Positions 9,918 through 18,654 of a stretch of 64,000 nt of DNA are shown piece after piece (within the stretch, counting starts at the first letter, position 1; every line of letters starts with the position of its first letter). Source of the DNA: Streptomyces sp. NBC_00091 (GTDB lineage Bacteria > Actinomycetota > Actinomycetes > Streptomycetales > Streptomycetaceae); the NCBI RefSeq assembly GCF_026343185.1, contig NZ_JAPEMA010000001.1, positions 4,216,001 through 4,280,000 of the forward strand. The letters are read 5' to 3'. The notes under the pieces were generated by a model. The model saw only the letters and a list, made by a program, of their open reading frames with translations. It ran no database searches and was not told the DNA's origin. Made by a program: the position numbers and the translations under genes.

Positions 9918-10961
9918 TCAGGCGCCCTTGCCGTAGAGCTGAGTGACCAGGGAGGAGAGCACCTGGTCGGTACGGGGGCCGTAGCCCAGCAGGACGCCGT
10001 CGTCGACGCTGACCACCCGCCGGTCCAGTCCGGCCGGGGTCTGGGCCACGCCCGGGATCCTGACGAGGCCGTCGACCCCGCCCACCGAATCGAGGCCCTT
10101 GGTCATGACCAGGATGACGTCGGGAGCGGCGGCGGCCAGCGCCTCGCTGGTGATCGGGGTGAAGTCCTTGCCCAGCCCGGACTCCTTGCCCGTGTCCACC
10201 GCCCCCGCCGCCTCCAGCAGCGAGCCGGCGCCCGAGTCGGAGCCGCCCAGCAGATAGACGGAGGCGGTGCCGCGCAGGTAGAGGAAGGCCACCCGGGGCT
10301 TCTTCGCGGACGCGGCCGGAACGCCCTTGCGGGCGGCGGCGATCCGCTCGGCGGTGCGCTGGTTCAGCTGCGCGCCCGCCTCCTTGACGCCCAGCGCTGC
10401 GGCGACGGCGTCGATCCGCTTCGGTACGTCCTCCAGCGCCTTGGCGGGGGCGACCACCAGGACCGGGACGCCCGCGTCCCGGATCTGCTGGACCGCCTCG
10501 GCGGGGCCGGTGGTGGTCTCCGCCAGCACCAGCGTCGGGCGCAGCGAGAGCACGCTCTCGGCGGAGACCTCGTGTCCACGTGTCACCACCGGGAGCGCCG
10601 AGGCCTGTTCGAAGGTGGCGGTGATGTCCCGGGCGACGACCTGCCGGCCCAGGCCGAGGGTCTGCACGATCTCGTTGAGGCTGCCGGTCAGCGGGATGAC
10701 CCGGTCCGCCGAGGTGACGGTGACCTGCTTCCCGTCGGCCGAGGGGACGGTCACCGGCAGCACCGGCTGCGCGGGGGCGGCGATCGGCTCCACCCGGTCC
10801 GGGAGGACGGGGGCGGAGCGGGCGGCGGAGGGGGAGCCGGCGGGGGCGGCGTCCGTACCGGCGCAGCCCGTCACGGCGAGCGCGAGCGTGAGCGTGGCCG
10901 TGACCGCCGTCAGGGCAACGGTCAGGCGGGGGAAGCGGGTTGACGCGGCGGGCGTAGGCAC
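9918..10961 (-). CDS. hmuT: Heme-binding lipoprotein HmuT
   Basis: The 347-residue precursor has a lipoprotein signal with lipobox VTGC near residue 33. It belongs to the periplasmic-binding protein family that delivers heme or siderophores to FecCD permeases; motifs include DRVIPLTGSLNEIVQTLGLG and SLRPTLVLAE. Presence of HtaA proteins and heme oxygenase nearby points to heme as substrate. It is the first gene of hmuTUV. An excellent iron box lies in the 143-base region shared with the divergent htaA. Confidence 0.92.
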   Translation of the reverse strand: MPTPAASTRFPRLTVALTAVTATLTLALAVTGCAGTDAAPAGSPSAARSAPVLPDRVEPIAAPAQPVLPVTVPSADGKQVTVTSADRVIPLTGSLNEIVQTLGLGRQVVARDITATFEQASALPVVTRGHEVSAESVLSLRPTLVLAETTTGPAEAVQQIRDAGVPVLVVAPAKALEDVPKRIDAVAAALGVKEAGAQLNQRTAERIAAARKGVPAASAKKPRVAFLYLRGTASVYLLGGSDSGAGSLLEAAGAVDTGKESGLGKDFTPITSEALAAAAPDVILVMTKGLDSVGGVDGLVRIPGVAQTPAGLDRRVVSVDDGVLLGYGPRTDQVLSSLVTQLYGKGA

Positions 10962-11043
10962 GAAGGCACCGTCCTGATCGTCCGGCTGGGAGCGGAGGCT
11001 GGGTTGTGTCGACCCGAGGGGTTCCCCGCCCGACCGGATTAGC

Positions 11044-11062
11044 TTAGGTTAGCCTAACCTTG
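11044..11062. promoter_or_regulatory. Iron box between hmuT and htaA
   Basis: TTAGGTTAGCCTAACCTTG matches the 19-base actinobacterial iron box at all but the last positions and is almost a perfect palindrome. It lies in the 143-base divergent region, 82 bases from the hmuT start and 42 bases from the htaA start. One repressor site could control both transcripts. Confidence 0.9.
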
Positions 11063-11104
11063 CTTACTAGCCCCTGGGCTTGCCCGACTCTGGAGGGGAC
11101 ACCC

Positions 11105-12514
11105 ATGTCCGCACGACGCGCCCGCGCGTTCGCCGTAGTCCTGCTGGCGGCCCTGCTCGGGGCGCTGCTCCCGGCCGCCGCCGCCCGGGCGGAGAACCGT
11201 ACCGTGCAGGGGGGCCGGCTGGACTGGGGCGTCAAATCCTCCTTCCAGAGTTATGTCACGGGCCCGGTGGCGAAAGGCGCTTTCCAGCTGAAGAGCGGAG
11301 CCGCCACCGTCGGCGGCAGCCTGTTCCGCTTCCACTCCGCGACCGGCTCCTACGACCCCGCCTCGGGGGAGTTCGCCGCCGCCTTCTCCGGTGGAGTGAC
11401 CTTCCAGGGCCACCAGAAGCCCGACGGCGCCTACGACCTGGACATGACCGTCAGCCGTCCGACCGTCCGCATCTCCGGCGGCAGCGGCACCCTCTACCTG
11501 GACGTGTCCAGCAAGGCCAAGGACACCGGCGCGGTCAGCAGCCAGTCCCAGGTGCCCTTCGCCACGCTCGGCCTCGGCGGGATCGACATGAGGGGCGGCG
11601 GCAGCCCGATCGCCCTCACCAGCCTCCCCGCCACCCTGACCGAAGAGGGCGCCAAGGCCTTCGCCGGCTACTACCAGGCCGGCGCGCAGCTCGACCCGGT
11701 CTCCCTGTCCGCCGATGTCAAGGCGGCCCCGGCCGCCGGTCAGTCCTCCCCGCCCGCCCAGCCGACGGCCGCCCCGGCCGGCAGCCCGCAGGCCGAGGGG
11801 GCCTTCGCCGACGCCGCCGTCGACTGGGGCGTGCGCCGCACCTTCCGCGAGTACGTCACCGGCTCCGTCGGCCAGGGCAAGTGGACCCTCGACGAAGGCG
11901 CCCAGGACGGCGGCGCGCTGTTCCGCTTCCCGCGGGGCAAGGGTACGTACGACGGCCAGAAGGGCACGCTCGCCGCCGAGTTCGCCGGTACGGTCCGGTT
12001 CACCGGAGCCCATCTCGACCTCAAGCTCGCCAGGGTGGGCGTCACGGTGGAGAACGGCAAGGGAGTCCTGTCCGCCGACGTGACCACCGGCGGGGAGACG
12101 AAGACCGCCGTGGCGCTCGTCGCGTTCGACGCCAAGGGCCTGAAGACCGAGGGGAAGCTCGCCACCTTGACCGAAGCCCCGGCCACCCTCACCGAAGGCG
12201 GAGCGCAGGCCTTCAACTCCATGTACAAAGCCGGCACCGAGATGGACCCCGTCTCGCTCGCCATCGCCCTGGACGGCAGCGCCCCGCTGCCCGCCCTGCC
12301 CGACCTCGGCTCCACCGCCGCCCCGGCCGCCCCCGCGCCCCCGTCCGGCTCGCCCTCCGCCGCTCCGGCCCCCGCCACCGCCGCCCGCGCGGGGCAGTCC
12401 CCGGACACCGGGCTGTACGTGGCCGTCGGCGTGGCCGTACTGGTCCTGGCCGGCGGCGCCGCCCTGCTGGTCGCGCGCCGGCGCCGCGCGGCGGCGTCCG
12501 ACACGGCGCCGTAG
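11105..12514 (+). CDS. htaA: HtaA-domain heme-binding protein, membrane anchored
   Basis: The 469-residue protein has a Sec signal (hydrophobic to about residue 29), two HtaA domains and one C-terminal membrane helix followed by ARRRRAA. Domain 1 opens with LDWGVKSSFQSYV (residue 39) and domain 2 with VDWGVRRTFREYV (about 238). Each keeps a Tyr in its opening motif and a His about 70 residues on, the type of heme ligands known from corynebacterial HtaA. An SPDTG sequence just before the helix resembles a sorting signal but lacks the usual first residue. ATG at 11105 is chosen because GGAGGGG precedes it. It should capture heme and pass it to HmuT. Confidence 0.9.
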   Translation: MSARRARAFAVVLLAALLGALLPAAAARAENRTVQGGRLDWGVKSSFQSYVTGPVAKGAFQLKSGAATVGGSLFRFHSATGSYDPASGEFAAAFSGGVTFQGHQKPDGAYDLDMTVSRPTVRISGGSGTLYLDVSSKAKDTGAVSSQSQVPFATLGLGGIDMRGGGSPIALTSLPATLTEEGAKAFAGYYQAGAQLDPVSLSADVKAAPAAGQSSPPAQPTAAPAGSPQAEGAFADAAVDWGVRRTFREYVTGSVGQGKWTLDEGAQDGGALFRFPRGKGTYDGQKGTLAAEFAGTVRFTGAHLDLKLARVGVTVENGKGVLSADVTTGGETKTAVALVAFDAKGLKTEGKLATLTEAPATLTEGGAQAFNSMYKAGTEMDPVSLAIALDGSAPLPALPDLGSTAAPAAPAPPSGSPSAAPAPATAARAGQSPDTGLYVAVGVAVLVLAGGAALLVARRRRAAASDTAP

Positions 12515-12574
12515 CCCCTCTTCTTCTCCTTCCCTTCCTTCCTGTTCGTCACGTGCCTCCAGGAGTCCTCAGCG

Positions 12575-14044
12575 ATGTCGTCCAACCGCCGCCCGATCGC
12601 CGTAGCGGCCGCCGTGCTGACCGCGGCCGCCCTCGGCGCCACCGCCTTCACCCTCCCCGCCGCGGCCGAGGGCGCGGCCCCCGCAGCCGCGGCCGCCCAG
12701 GCCGCCGCCGCGCCGATACCCGTCGTGGGCGGCACCCTCGACTGGGGGGTGCTGGCGAGCTTCCGCGCCTACGTCACGGGCATGGCGCAGGGCAAGATCA
12801 CCACGGCGGACGGTGCCACCCAGAACGCGGACGGCACCTTCCGCTTCGGCTCGGCCACCGGCCAGTACGACAAGGACGGCGGCCACGTCGTGAAGGCGGC
12901 CTTCAAGGGCAGCGCCACCTTCGAAAGCGCGGCGCACGGCTTCGTCATCAAGATGGAGAACTTCCGCTTCGACACGGGCACCAAGAAGCTGACGGTCGAC
13001 ATCACCAGGAACGGCACGCTCACCAAGGACGTCCCGGCGGCGACCGTCGCCTTCGGCGGGATGAACATGAGCGGCCTGACCACCACCCTCACCAAGGAGC
13101 TCGCCGAGCAGCTTTCGGGGCCCTACGAGGGCCGTGAGGGCGACAAGCTCACGGCGGCCCTGGAGTTCCAGAAGCCGCCCTCCCCGTCCCCCTCGGCGTC
13201 CACCCCCACCTCCCCGTCCCCGTCGGCCCCCACCCCTTCCACCCCGTCGGCCCCCACCCCGTCCGCCGACGGCCCGCAGAAGATCCTCCGGGGCAAGCTG
13301 ACGTGGGGGGTGATGGCCTCCTTCCACGACTACGTCGGCGAGAAGGGGATCACGACCAGCGGCGGAGCCACCAAGAACGGCAAGACCTTCGACTTCTCCT
13401 TCGGCAAGGGCGAACTCGATGCCGAGAAGCAGAAGCTGAACGCCGCCTTCGAAGGCGCCGTGCGCTTCGAGTACGCCGCCCACGGACTCGACCTGACCTT
13501 CGGCAACATCCGGATCGAGACCGCGGGCAAGACCGGCACCCTGATCCTCGACGCGAAGACGGCGACGGGCACCGGCAAGGACATCCCGTTCGCCACGCTC
13601 GACCTGTCCAAGGGTGACTACAAGACCAAGGGCGGTCTGCTGACCCTCGAATCCGTCCCCGCCGTCTTCACCGAGAAGGGCTCGGCGGTCTTCGCCAACG
13701 GCAACTCCGTCCCGGAGAAGTACAAGCCGGGCCAGCCCATGGACCCCGTGACCCTCTCCGTGGCCGTGGACAAGGACGCCACCCTCCCGACGCCCAGCGC
13801 CACCAGTACCGCCACGGGCGGTACGGGCACCACCGGCGGCACCACCACCACGGGCGGCTCGGCCGGCGGTTCCGTGGGCGGCGGCTCGGTGGGCGGCTCG
13901 GCGGGCGGGTCGGCGGGCGGCAACCTCGCCGCCACCGGTTCCGAGGTCCCGGCCGGCGCCCTGCTCGGCGCCTCCGCCACCGTGGTCGCGGCCGGCGCGG
14001 GCGCCGTCTACCTCGGTCGCCGCCGGCGTACGGTCCTGGGCTGA
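12575..14044 (+). CDS. HtaA-domain heme-binding surface protein with LAxTG sorting signal
   Basis: The 489-residue protein has a signal peptide and two HtaA domains starting near residues 56 (LDWGVLASFRAYV) and 242 (LTWGVMASFHDYV). These are separated by a Ser/Pro/Thr-rich linker. A Gly-rich low-complexity stretch precedes LAATGS near residue 451, a hydrophobic helix and RRRR. LAxTG is the motif used by class E sortases of Streptomyces, so covalent cell-wall attachment is predicted. Conserved AAHG His residues occur in both domains. It follows htaA by 60 bases with no visible terminator. The pair resembles a relay of wall-bound and membrane-bound heme receptors. Confidence 0.88.
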   Translation: MSSNRRPIAVAAAVLTAAALGATAFTLPAAAEGAAPAAAAAQAAAAPIPVVGGTLDWGVLASFRAYVTGMAQGKITTADGATQNADGTFRFGSATGQYDKDGGHVVKAAFKGSATFESAAHGFVIKMENFRFDTGTKKLTVDITRNGTLTKDVPAATVAFGGMNMSGLTTTLTKELAEQLSGPYEGREGDKLTAALEFQKPPSPSPSASTPTSPSPSAPTPSTPSAPTPSADGPQKILRGKLTWGVMASFHDYVGEKGITTSGGATKNGKTFDFSFGKGELDAEKQKLNAAFEGAVRFEYAAHGLDLTFGNIRIETAGKTGTLILDAKTATGTGKDIPFATLDLSKGDYKTKGGLLTLESVPAVFTEKGSAVFANGNSVPEKYKPGQPMDPVTLSVAVDKDATLPTPSATSTATGGTGTTGGTTTTGGSAGGSVGGGSVGGSAGGSAGGNLAATGSEVPAGALLGASATVVAAGAGAVYLGRRRRTVLG

Positions 14045-14080
14045 CGGAGCCCTGACACCGCGCCGTGCTTCAATGCCAGC

Positions 14081-14737
14081 GTGAACGATCTAGACGTGAT
14101 CAGGGTCTTCTGCGCGGGTGACGGCCGGTACGGCAACCTGCTCGGAGTCGTCCGCGACGGCCGCACCTGCCCGGACGACGCTGCCCGGCAGGCCCTCGCC
14201 GCCGAACTGGGCTACAGCGAGACGGTGTTCGTCGACGACCCCGAGCGCGGGGTCGTCGACATCCGCACCCCCGGCACGCGCATGTCCTTCGCCGGGCATC
14301 CGCTGGTCGGGGTCGCCTGGCTGCTGGACATCGAGGAGCTCCAGCCGCCGGCCGGGTCCGTGTGGGCCCGCGACGACGGGGAGTTCACCTGGATCACGGC
14401 CCGCCCCGAGTGGGTCACCGGCAAGCACACCGAGCAGTACGCGAGCCCCGCCGAGGTCGACGCGCTGCCCGCCCCGCCGCCCGGCGAGGGCTGGCTGTAC
14501 GCCTGGGCCTGGGAGGACGAGCCCGCGGGCCGGATCCGCGCCCGGGGCTTCCCGCGCCGCCCCGACGGGGTCATCGTCGAGGACGAGGCCACCGGCTCGG
14601 CGGCGATCCTCCTCACGGCCCAGCTGAACCGCGCCCTGAACATCACCCAGGGCGCCGGCTCCCAGATCCTCACCGCCCCCGGCCCCGACGGCACCGTCGA
14701 GATCGGCGGCCGGGTCCGCTTCGCAGACGTCTCCTAG
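14081..14737 (+). CDS. Short PhzF family protein
   Basis: The GTG-started gene encodes 218 residues, about 60-70 fewer than a full PhzF protein such as the one at 3308. It keeps YSETVFVDD with the catalytic Glu, SFAGHPLVGVAWLL, and VEDEATGSAAILL. The sequence between the halves appears shortened rather than frameshifted, and the frame is open with normal codon use, so it is likely functional. The substrate is unknown. It lies 36 bases after the second HtaA gene. Confidence 0.82.
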   Translation: MNDLDVIRVFCAGDGRYGNLLGVVRDGRTCPDDAARQALAAELGYSETVFVDDPERGVVDIRTPGTRMSFAGHPLVGVAWLLDIEELQPPAGSVWARDDGEFTWITARPEWVTGKHTEQYASPAEVDALPAPPPGEGWLYAWAWEDEPAGRIRARGFPRRPDGVIVEDEATGSAAILLTAQLNRALNITQGAGSQILTAPGPDGTVEIGGRVRFADVS

Positions 14738-14806
14738 GCCGTTTCCGGAACTCCCGTCCGCCCCAACTACGCCCCAGAGCTGATCATTTGGCCTAGGCTG
14801 CCGTGA

Positions 14807-15919
14807 ATGAGCGGCATAGACCTGGGCAATGGAGTGGTGGGCGCGGTGCTCGGGGTCGTGTTCGCCACCTTGTTCCAACAGTGGTTGCAGGACGCGTGGT
14901 TCAAGGTCAGGCGCCGCTCGGCGGGCATGGTGCGCAGCATCATCTACCGGGACCGGCAAGGCGGCCGTGCCTGGTCCACGTTCTCCCTCGGCCCCTTGCG
15001 CACCTCCGCCCTGATCGTTGACGGCGACGGCGAGACCGTGATCGCACCCGAATCCGTCCACATCCAGGTACTGGACGGCGACGTCGAGCTGCCCGCGGAG
15101 ATGACGGCCTGGCGCGACGAGATAGAGGCGGAGGAGGAGCGGGCCCGGGCGACGGGCGAGCGGGCACCGGTGTGGAACGGACCCCGCTACGCCGTCGAGT
15201 CCGTCGAAGCCTCCCGGACCGCCCTCGACGAGCAGGCCGAGATCCACCTGCGGCTGCGTCCGACGGACTACTACACCTTCCTCGCGGCCCAGCAGCTGGA
15301 CCGTCGGCTCCCGGACGGGAGCACGCCGCGCGCCCGCCATCTTGATCCCGACCGGCCTCTGACGGCCCCGGCCTTCCTCCAGTGCAGCTTCGGCCTCAAC
15401 GTCGCCGTGGTCACCTCCGACCACCTGCTGGTGGTGAGCCAGCGCAGCGACCGCGTACGCATGGCGCCGGGGCTGTGGAACTCCTCCGTCAACGAGGGGC
15501 TCTCCCGGCACATCGACTCGGCCGGCCGCAACGCCCCCGACCTGCACGCCGCAGCCCGCCGCGGCATGCGGGAAGAACTCTCACTGGAGCCGCACGAATA
15601 CTCGCTCTCCCTGCTGGGCTTCGTCCTGGACGTGGACAAGCGCCATTGGGGCGCCCACTTCTACGCCCGCCTGAACGACCTGACCGGCGACCAGCTCCAG
15701 GCACGCATGAGCAGGGGAGTACCCGACCGCTGGGAACACCAGAGCATCGAGTACGTCCCCTTCCGCACCGCCGAGGTGATCCGGTACCTGCTGCGCCCCG
15801 ACCGGATCCACCGCTGGGCGCCGCTGGCCCCGGCCCTCTTCCACCTGGCGCTGGTGCATGTGCACGGCAGGGGTTCGGTGGAGCGGGCCGCGGCGCAGGC
15901 CGTCCGGCGGCTCGGCTGA
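14807..15919 (+). CDS. Nudix-like protein with N-terminal membrane segment
   Basis: The 370-residue protein begins with a hydrophobic segment (GVVGAVLGVVFATLF), then a region of unknown fold to about residue 190. A C-terminal domain contains a Nudix-box-like stretch ending ARRGMREELSLE near residue 255. The usual leading Gly and spacing of the box are imperfect, so activity is uncertain. Function and substrate are not known. It ends one base from the convergent heme oxygenase gene, so the transcripts must overlap. Confidence 0.7.
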   Translation: MSGIDLGNGVVGAVLGVVFATLFQQWLQDAWFKVRRRSAGMVRSIIYRDRQGGRAWSTFSLGPLRTSALIVDGDGETVIAPESVHIQVLDGDVELPAEMTAWRDEIEAEEERARATGERAPVWNGPRYAVESVEASRTALDEQAEIHLRLRPTDYYTFLAAQQLDRRLPDGSTPRARHLDPDRPLTAPAFLQCSFGLNVAVVTSDHLLVVSQRSDRVRMAPGLWNSSVNEGLSRHIDSAGRNAPDLHAAARRGMREELSLEPHEYSLSLLGFVLDVDKRHWGAHFYARLNDLTGDQLQARMSRGVPDRWEHQSIEYVPFRTAEVIRYLLRPDRIHRWAPLAPALFHLALVHVHGRGSVERAAAQAVRRLG

Positions 15920-15920
15920 C

Positions 15921-16568
15921 CTACGCGCTCAGCGGGAACTCCTCGCCCAGCTCGCGGAAGACCGCGCCGTTGAAGTCGAAGGCCCGCTTGCACTCGTCGA
16001 TGATGCGCTGCTTCTCCAGGTCGTCCGCGGCGATCGCGTCCAGCAGCTCCCGGTAGCCGCGCTTGAAGGCGGCCGGGTTGGAGATGTCCGCGAAGACGTA
16101 GAACCGCACGCCGTCGCCCTTGCGCTCGAAGCCCCAGGTGCGCTCCGCCTTGTCCCGGATGATCTGGCCTCCGGAGAGGTCGCCCAGGTAGCGGGTGTAG
16201 TGGTGGGCGACGTACCCGCCCGGCCAGGTGGCGGCGCACTCGGCGACCCGGGCGGCGTACGCCTCGGTCGCGGGCAGCGCCCGGACCGCGTCGCGCCAGC
16301 CGGGGCCGAGCAGGTGTGCCAGGTCGCGCTCGATCTCGGCGACCCGCATCAGCTCGGGCTGTATGAAGGGCCCCGCCACCGGGTCGTCCCGGAGGGAGTC
16401 GGCCCCGTCCTCCAGTGCCCGGTACACGAACCAGAGCTGCTCGGTGTAGCGGGTGTACGCGTCCACGCCCAGCCGCCCGCCGAGCAGGTCGCTCATGAAC
16501 GTGGAGGTCTCGGCTTCGGTGTGCTGCTCGTGCGAGGCGACACGGATGACCGTGGAGAAGGCGTCCAA
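15921..16568 (-). CDS. hmuO: Heme oxygenase (biliverdin-producing)
   Basis: The protein belongs to the HO-1-like heme oxygenase family, which opens heme to biliverdin, CO and iron. SHEQHTEAE near residue 10 contains the proximal heme His, and YLGDLSGGQIIRD is the Gly-rich distal helix signature. A TTG start at 16568 is preferred: GGAGG lies six bases upstream and the resulting 215 residues fit the usual family length. A GTG/ATG start further upstream (16607) would add 13 atypical residues and bury the Shine-Dalgarno. An iron box is 66 bases upstream, so it is induced with the uptake genes. Confidence 0.92.
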   Translation of the reverse strand: MDAFSTVIRVASHEQHTEAETSTFMSDLLGGRLGVDAYTRYTEQLWFVYRALEDGADSLRDDPVAGPFIQPELMRVAEIERDLAHLLGPGWRDAVRALPATEAYAARVAECAATWPGGYVAHHYTRYLGDLSGGQIIRDKAERTWGFERKGDGVRFYVFADISNPAAFKRGYRELLDAIAADDLEKQRIIDECKRAFDFNGAVFRELGEEFPLSA

Positions 16569-16633
16569 GACTGACCTCCGGAGGAGAGGAACCGGGCCCG
16601 GCGACACGGCGCCGCCACGCCCGATCTTCCTAC

Positions 16634-16647
16634 TTAGGCTTACCTAA
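16634..16647 (-). promoter_or_regulatory. Iron box upstream of heme oxygenase
   Basis: TTAGGCTTACCTAA is the core of an inverted repeat ACTTAGG-(4)-CCTAAGT at 16632-16649. It matches the IdeR/DmdR1 half-sites. It lies 66 bases upstream of the chosen TTG start of the heme oxygenase and just beyond the end of map. Confidence 0.85.
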
Positions 16648-16707
16648 GTCAATGTGTTCCCGACGCGCTGTCGGTAAATACATCCCCCCGATCCGGGGCC
16701 GTCACGC

Positions 16708-17565
16708 CTACGGCAGGGTGAGGATCTCCGTCCCCGTGTCCGTCACCACCAGGGTGTGCTCGAACTGCGCCGTGCGCTTGCGGTCCTTCGTGACGACCGT
16801 CCAGCCGTCCTCCCACATGTCGTACTCGTGGGTGCCCAGCGTCAGCATCGGCTCGATGGTGAAGGTCATGCCGGGCTCGATGACGGTGGTGGCGTGCGGG
16901 CTGTCGTAGTGCGGGACGATCAGGCCCGAGTGGAACGAGGAGTTGATCCCGTGCCCGGTGAAGTCCCGGACCACCCCGTACCCGAACCGCTTCGCGTACG
17001 ACTCGATGACCCGGCCGATGACGTTGATCTGGCGGCCGGGCTTGACCGCCTTGATGGCGCGGTTCAGGGCCTCGCGGGTGCGCTCCACCAGCAGCCGCGA
17101 CTCCTCGTCCACCTCGCCGCACAGGTAGGTGGCGTTGTTGTCGCCGTGCACCCCGCCGATGTACGCGGTCACGTCGAGGTTCACGATGTCGCCGTCCCGC
17201 AGGACGGTCGAGTCCGGGATCCCGTGGCAGATGACCTCGTTGAGCGAGGAGCACAGGGACTTCGGGAACCCCCGGTAGCCGAGCGTCGAGGGGTAGGCGC
17301 CGTGGTCGCACATGTACTCGTGCGCGACCCGGTCCAGCTCGTCGGTGGTCACCCCCGGGGCGATGTGCTTCGCGGCCTCCTCCATCGCCCGGGCGGCGAT
17401 CCGGCCGGCGATGCGCATGGCATCGATGGTCTCGGCCGACTGCACCTCCGGACCGGTGTACGGAGTGGGCGCGGGCTTGCCCACGTACTCGGGCCGGCGG
17501 ATGTTTCCGGGAACGGAACGGACGGGAGAGAGCTCGCCTGGAACGAGCAGCGACTGGCCAGACAT
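16708..17565 (-). CDS. map: Type I methionine aminopeptidase
   Basis: The 285-residue cytosolic metalloprotease removes N-terminal Met. The two metal-binding Asp residues are visible in [15 protein letters not shown], the His in [12 protein letters not shown], and Glu residues in IEPMLTLG and AQFEHTLV. The substrate-site His is in [15 protein letters not shown] ~35-residue N-terminal extension with an RRPEYVGKP motif is common in actinobacterial MetAP1c-type enzymes. It is transcribed alone, divergent from the small gene at 17673. Confidence 0.96.
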   Translation of the reverse strand: MSGQSLLVPGELSPVRSVPGNIRRPEYVGKPAPTPYTGPEVQSAETIDAMRIAGRIAARAMEEAAKHIAPGVTTDELDRVAHEYMCDHGAYPSTLGYRGFPKSLCSSLNEVICHGIPDSTVLRDGDIVNLDVTAYIGGVHGDNNATYLCGEVDEESRLLVERTREALNRAIKAVKPGRQINVIGRVIESYAKRFGYGVVRDFTGHGINSSFHSGLIVPHYDSPHATTVIEPGMTFTIEPMLTLGTHEYDMWEDGWTVVTKDRKRTAQFEHTLVVTDTGTEILTLP

Positions 17566-17672
17566 GCAAGCGAGTGTAACCAGCGGCGATGGGGCAGCAT
17601 GGCGACGAGGAGCGGTATCGAACGGTATCGAAGGCGGTACCGGGAACCGGTGTCGAGAGGAGCCCGAAGACG

Positions 17673-17915
17673 ATGGCCCTGTTCAAGAAGCGCCAGGTGG
17701 GGAAACCGGGCGAGTGGTACTACTGCCTGGTCCACAAGAAGGTCGAGGAAGGCCCCGAGTGCCCGGCCAAGGACCGCTTCGGCCCCTACACGACCCGCGA
17801 GGAGGCCTCCCACGCCATGGAGACGGCGCAGGAACGCAACCTCGAATGGCAGAACGACCCCAAGTGGAACGACAAGACCCGCGAGGAAGGGGAAGGCGGC
17901 AGCGCCACCCCCTGA
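17673..17915 (+). CDS. Conserved small charged protein (80 aa)
   Basis: An ATG preceded by GAGAGGAG starts an 80-residue hydrophilic protein. It contains [31 protein letters not shown], with two Cys 14 residues apart and a segment ([17 protein letters not shown]) resembling an SPOR-like or helical cap. I recognise it as a type of small protein common in streptomycetes but know no function. Codon use is typical of the host. It is divergent from map. Confidence 0.75.
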   Translation: MALFKKRQVGKPGEWYYCLVHKKVEEGPECPAKDRFGPYTTREEASHAMETAQERNLEWQNDPKWNDKTREEGEGGSATP

Positions 17916-17924
17916 CCCCGTCCG

Positions 17925-18575
17925 CTACCAGCGGCTGGGCGGCGGTGCGGTCAGCTGGTCGGCCAGCCGCGCCAGCCGGTCGCGCAGCCGCCGGGGGCCC
18001 CGCCGCACCGGCGGGCCGTTCTCCCCGGCCGCCGCGCTGACCAGGTGCTGCACGGTGTCCAGGTCCATCCCCCAGCTACCGCTGGGAGGTGCCCCCATGG
18101 CGGTGGCGGCCGGCACCGACAGCGCGTCGTGGGCGAGGGTGCCCAGATCCGGGTCCCCGCCGTCCAGAGACAGTACGGTCGCCCCCGCGCGCCGGGCGTC
18201 GTGCACCCGCTCCAGCAGCCCCTCGCCGGGCCGCCGCGGAGCCACCACCAGCACCGTGTGACCGCGCCGGGCCGCCTCCAGCCGGCTCAGCCCCACCGAC
18301 AGGTGCGGCGGCTCGTCCGGCAGCACGTGGTGGCGTACGAGCGTCGGCGCCAGCTCCGGCAGACCCGACCAGGCGGCCTCGTCCACCAGGTGCGCCGCCA
18401 GGTGCCAGGGCTCGTACTGCTCGGTCCCCACCAGCAGCAGCCCGCCGCCGCAGGGCGACACGGACCGCCGCAGCGAGCCGGCGAAGCGCCGGGCGTCACC
18501 CGGCCACTGCGTCCCGGCGAGCACCTCGCGCAGCAGCGCCACCCTCACGGCATCCATGGCGGCATCCTGCACCAT
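17925..18575 (-). CDS. Conserved hypothetical protein with in-frame palindromic insertion
   Basis: About 216 residues, no signal peptide and no clear catalytic motif. Visible features are GGGLLLVGTEQYEPWHLAAHL, HTVLVVAPRRPGEGLLERV and a basic C-terminus. The layout (LLVG, VLVVAP, TVLSLDG strands) suggests an alpha/beta nucleotide- or sugar-binding fold, which is only an inference. Residues GAPPSGSWG in the C-terminal third are encoded by a palindromic mini-repeat found twice more in this window. The start may be 18575 or 18557. It is divergent from npdG and could share its control region. Confidence 0.68.
   Translation of the reverse strand: MVQDAAMDAVRVALLREVLAGTQWPGDARRFAGSLRRSVSPCGGGLLLVGTEQYEPWHLAAHLVDEAAWSGLPELAPTLVRHHVLPDEPPHLSVGLSRLEAARRGHTVLVVAPRRPGEGLLERVHDARRAGATVLSLDGGDPDLGTLAHDALSVPAATAMGAPPSGSWGMDLDTVQHLVSAAAGENGPPVRRGPRRLRDRLARLADQLTAPPPSRW
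18069..18097. repeat. Palindromic mini-repeat, copy 1 (inside a coding region)
   Basis: A 29-base unit starts CCCCCAGC, has TACC as loop and ends GCTGGGAGGTGCCCCCA. It is identical, as reverse complement, to 48602-48630 and close to 51913-51942. It lies in frame in the hypothetical gene, encoding GAPPSGSWG. Confidence 0.85.
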
Positions 18576-18654
18576 CGACGGGACCCCGTGGGTGAAGCCC
18601 GCCGCCCCCACGCGGCTCTCCTCGTATCGGCTACTCGGCAGTACCCTCGCCCCC

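Noticed and set aside
14081..14737. Short PhzF gene considered as a pseudogene
   Set aside because: The frame is open, catalytic Glu and family motifs are present and codon use is normal, so it is kept as a gene.
16684..16698. CCCC/GGGG hairpin after map
   Set aside because: Only a 4-base stem; not convincing as a terminator.
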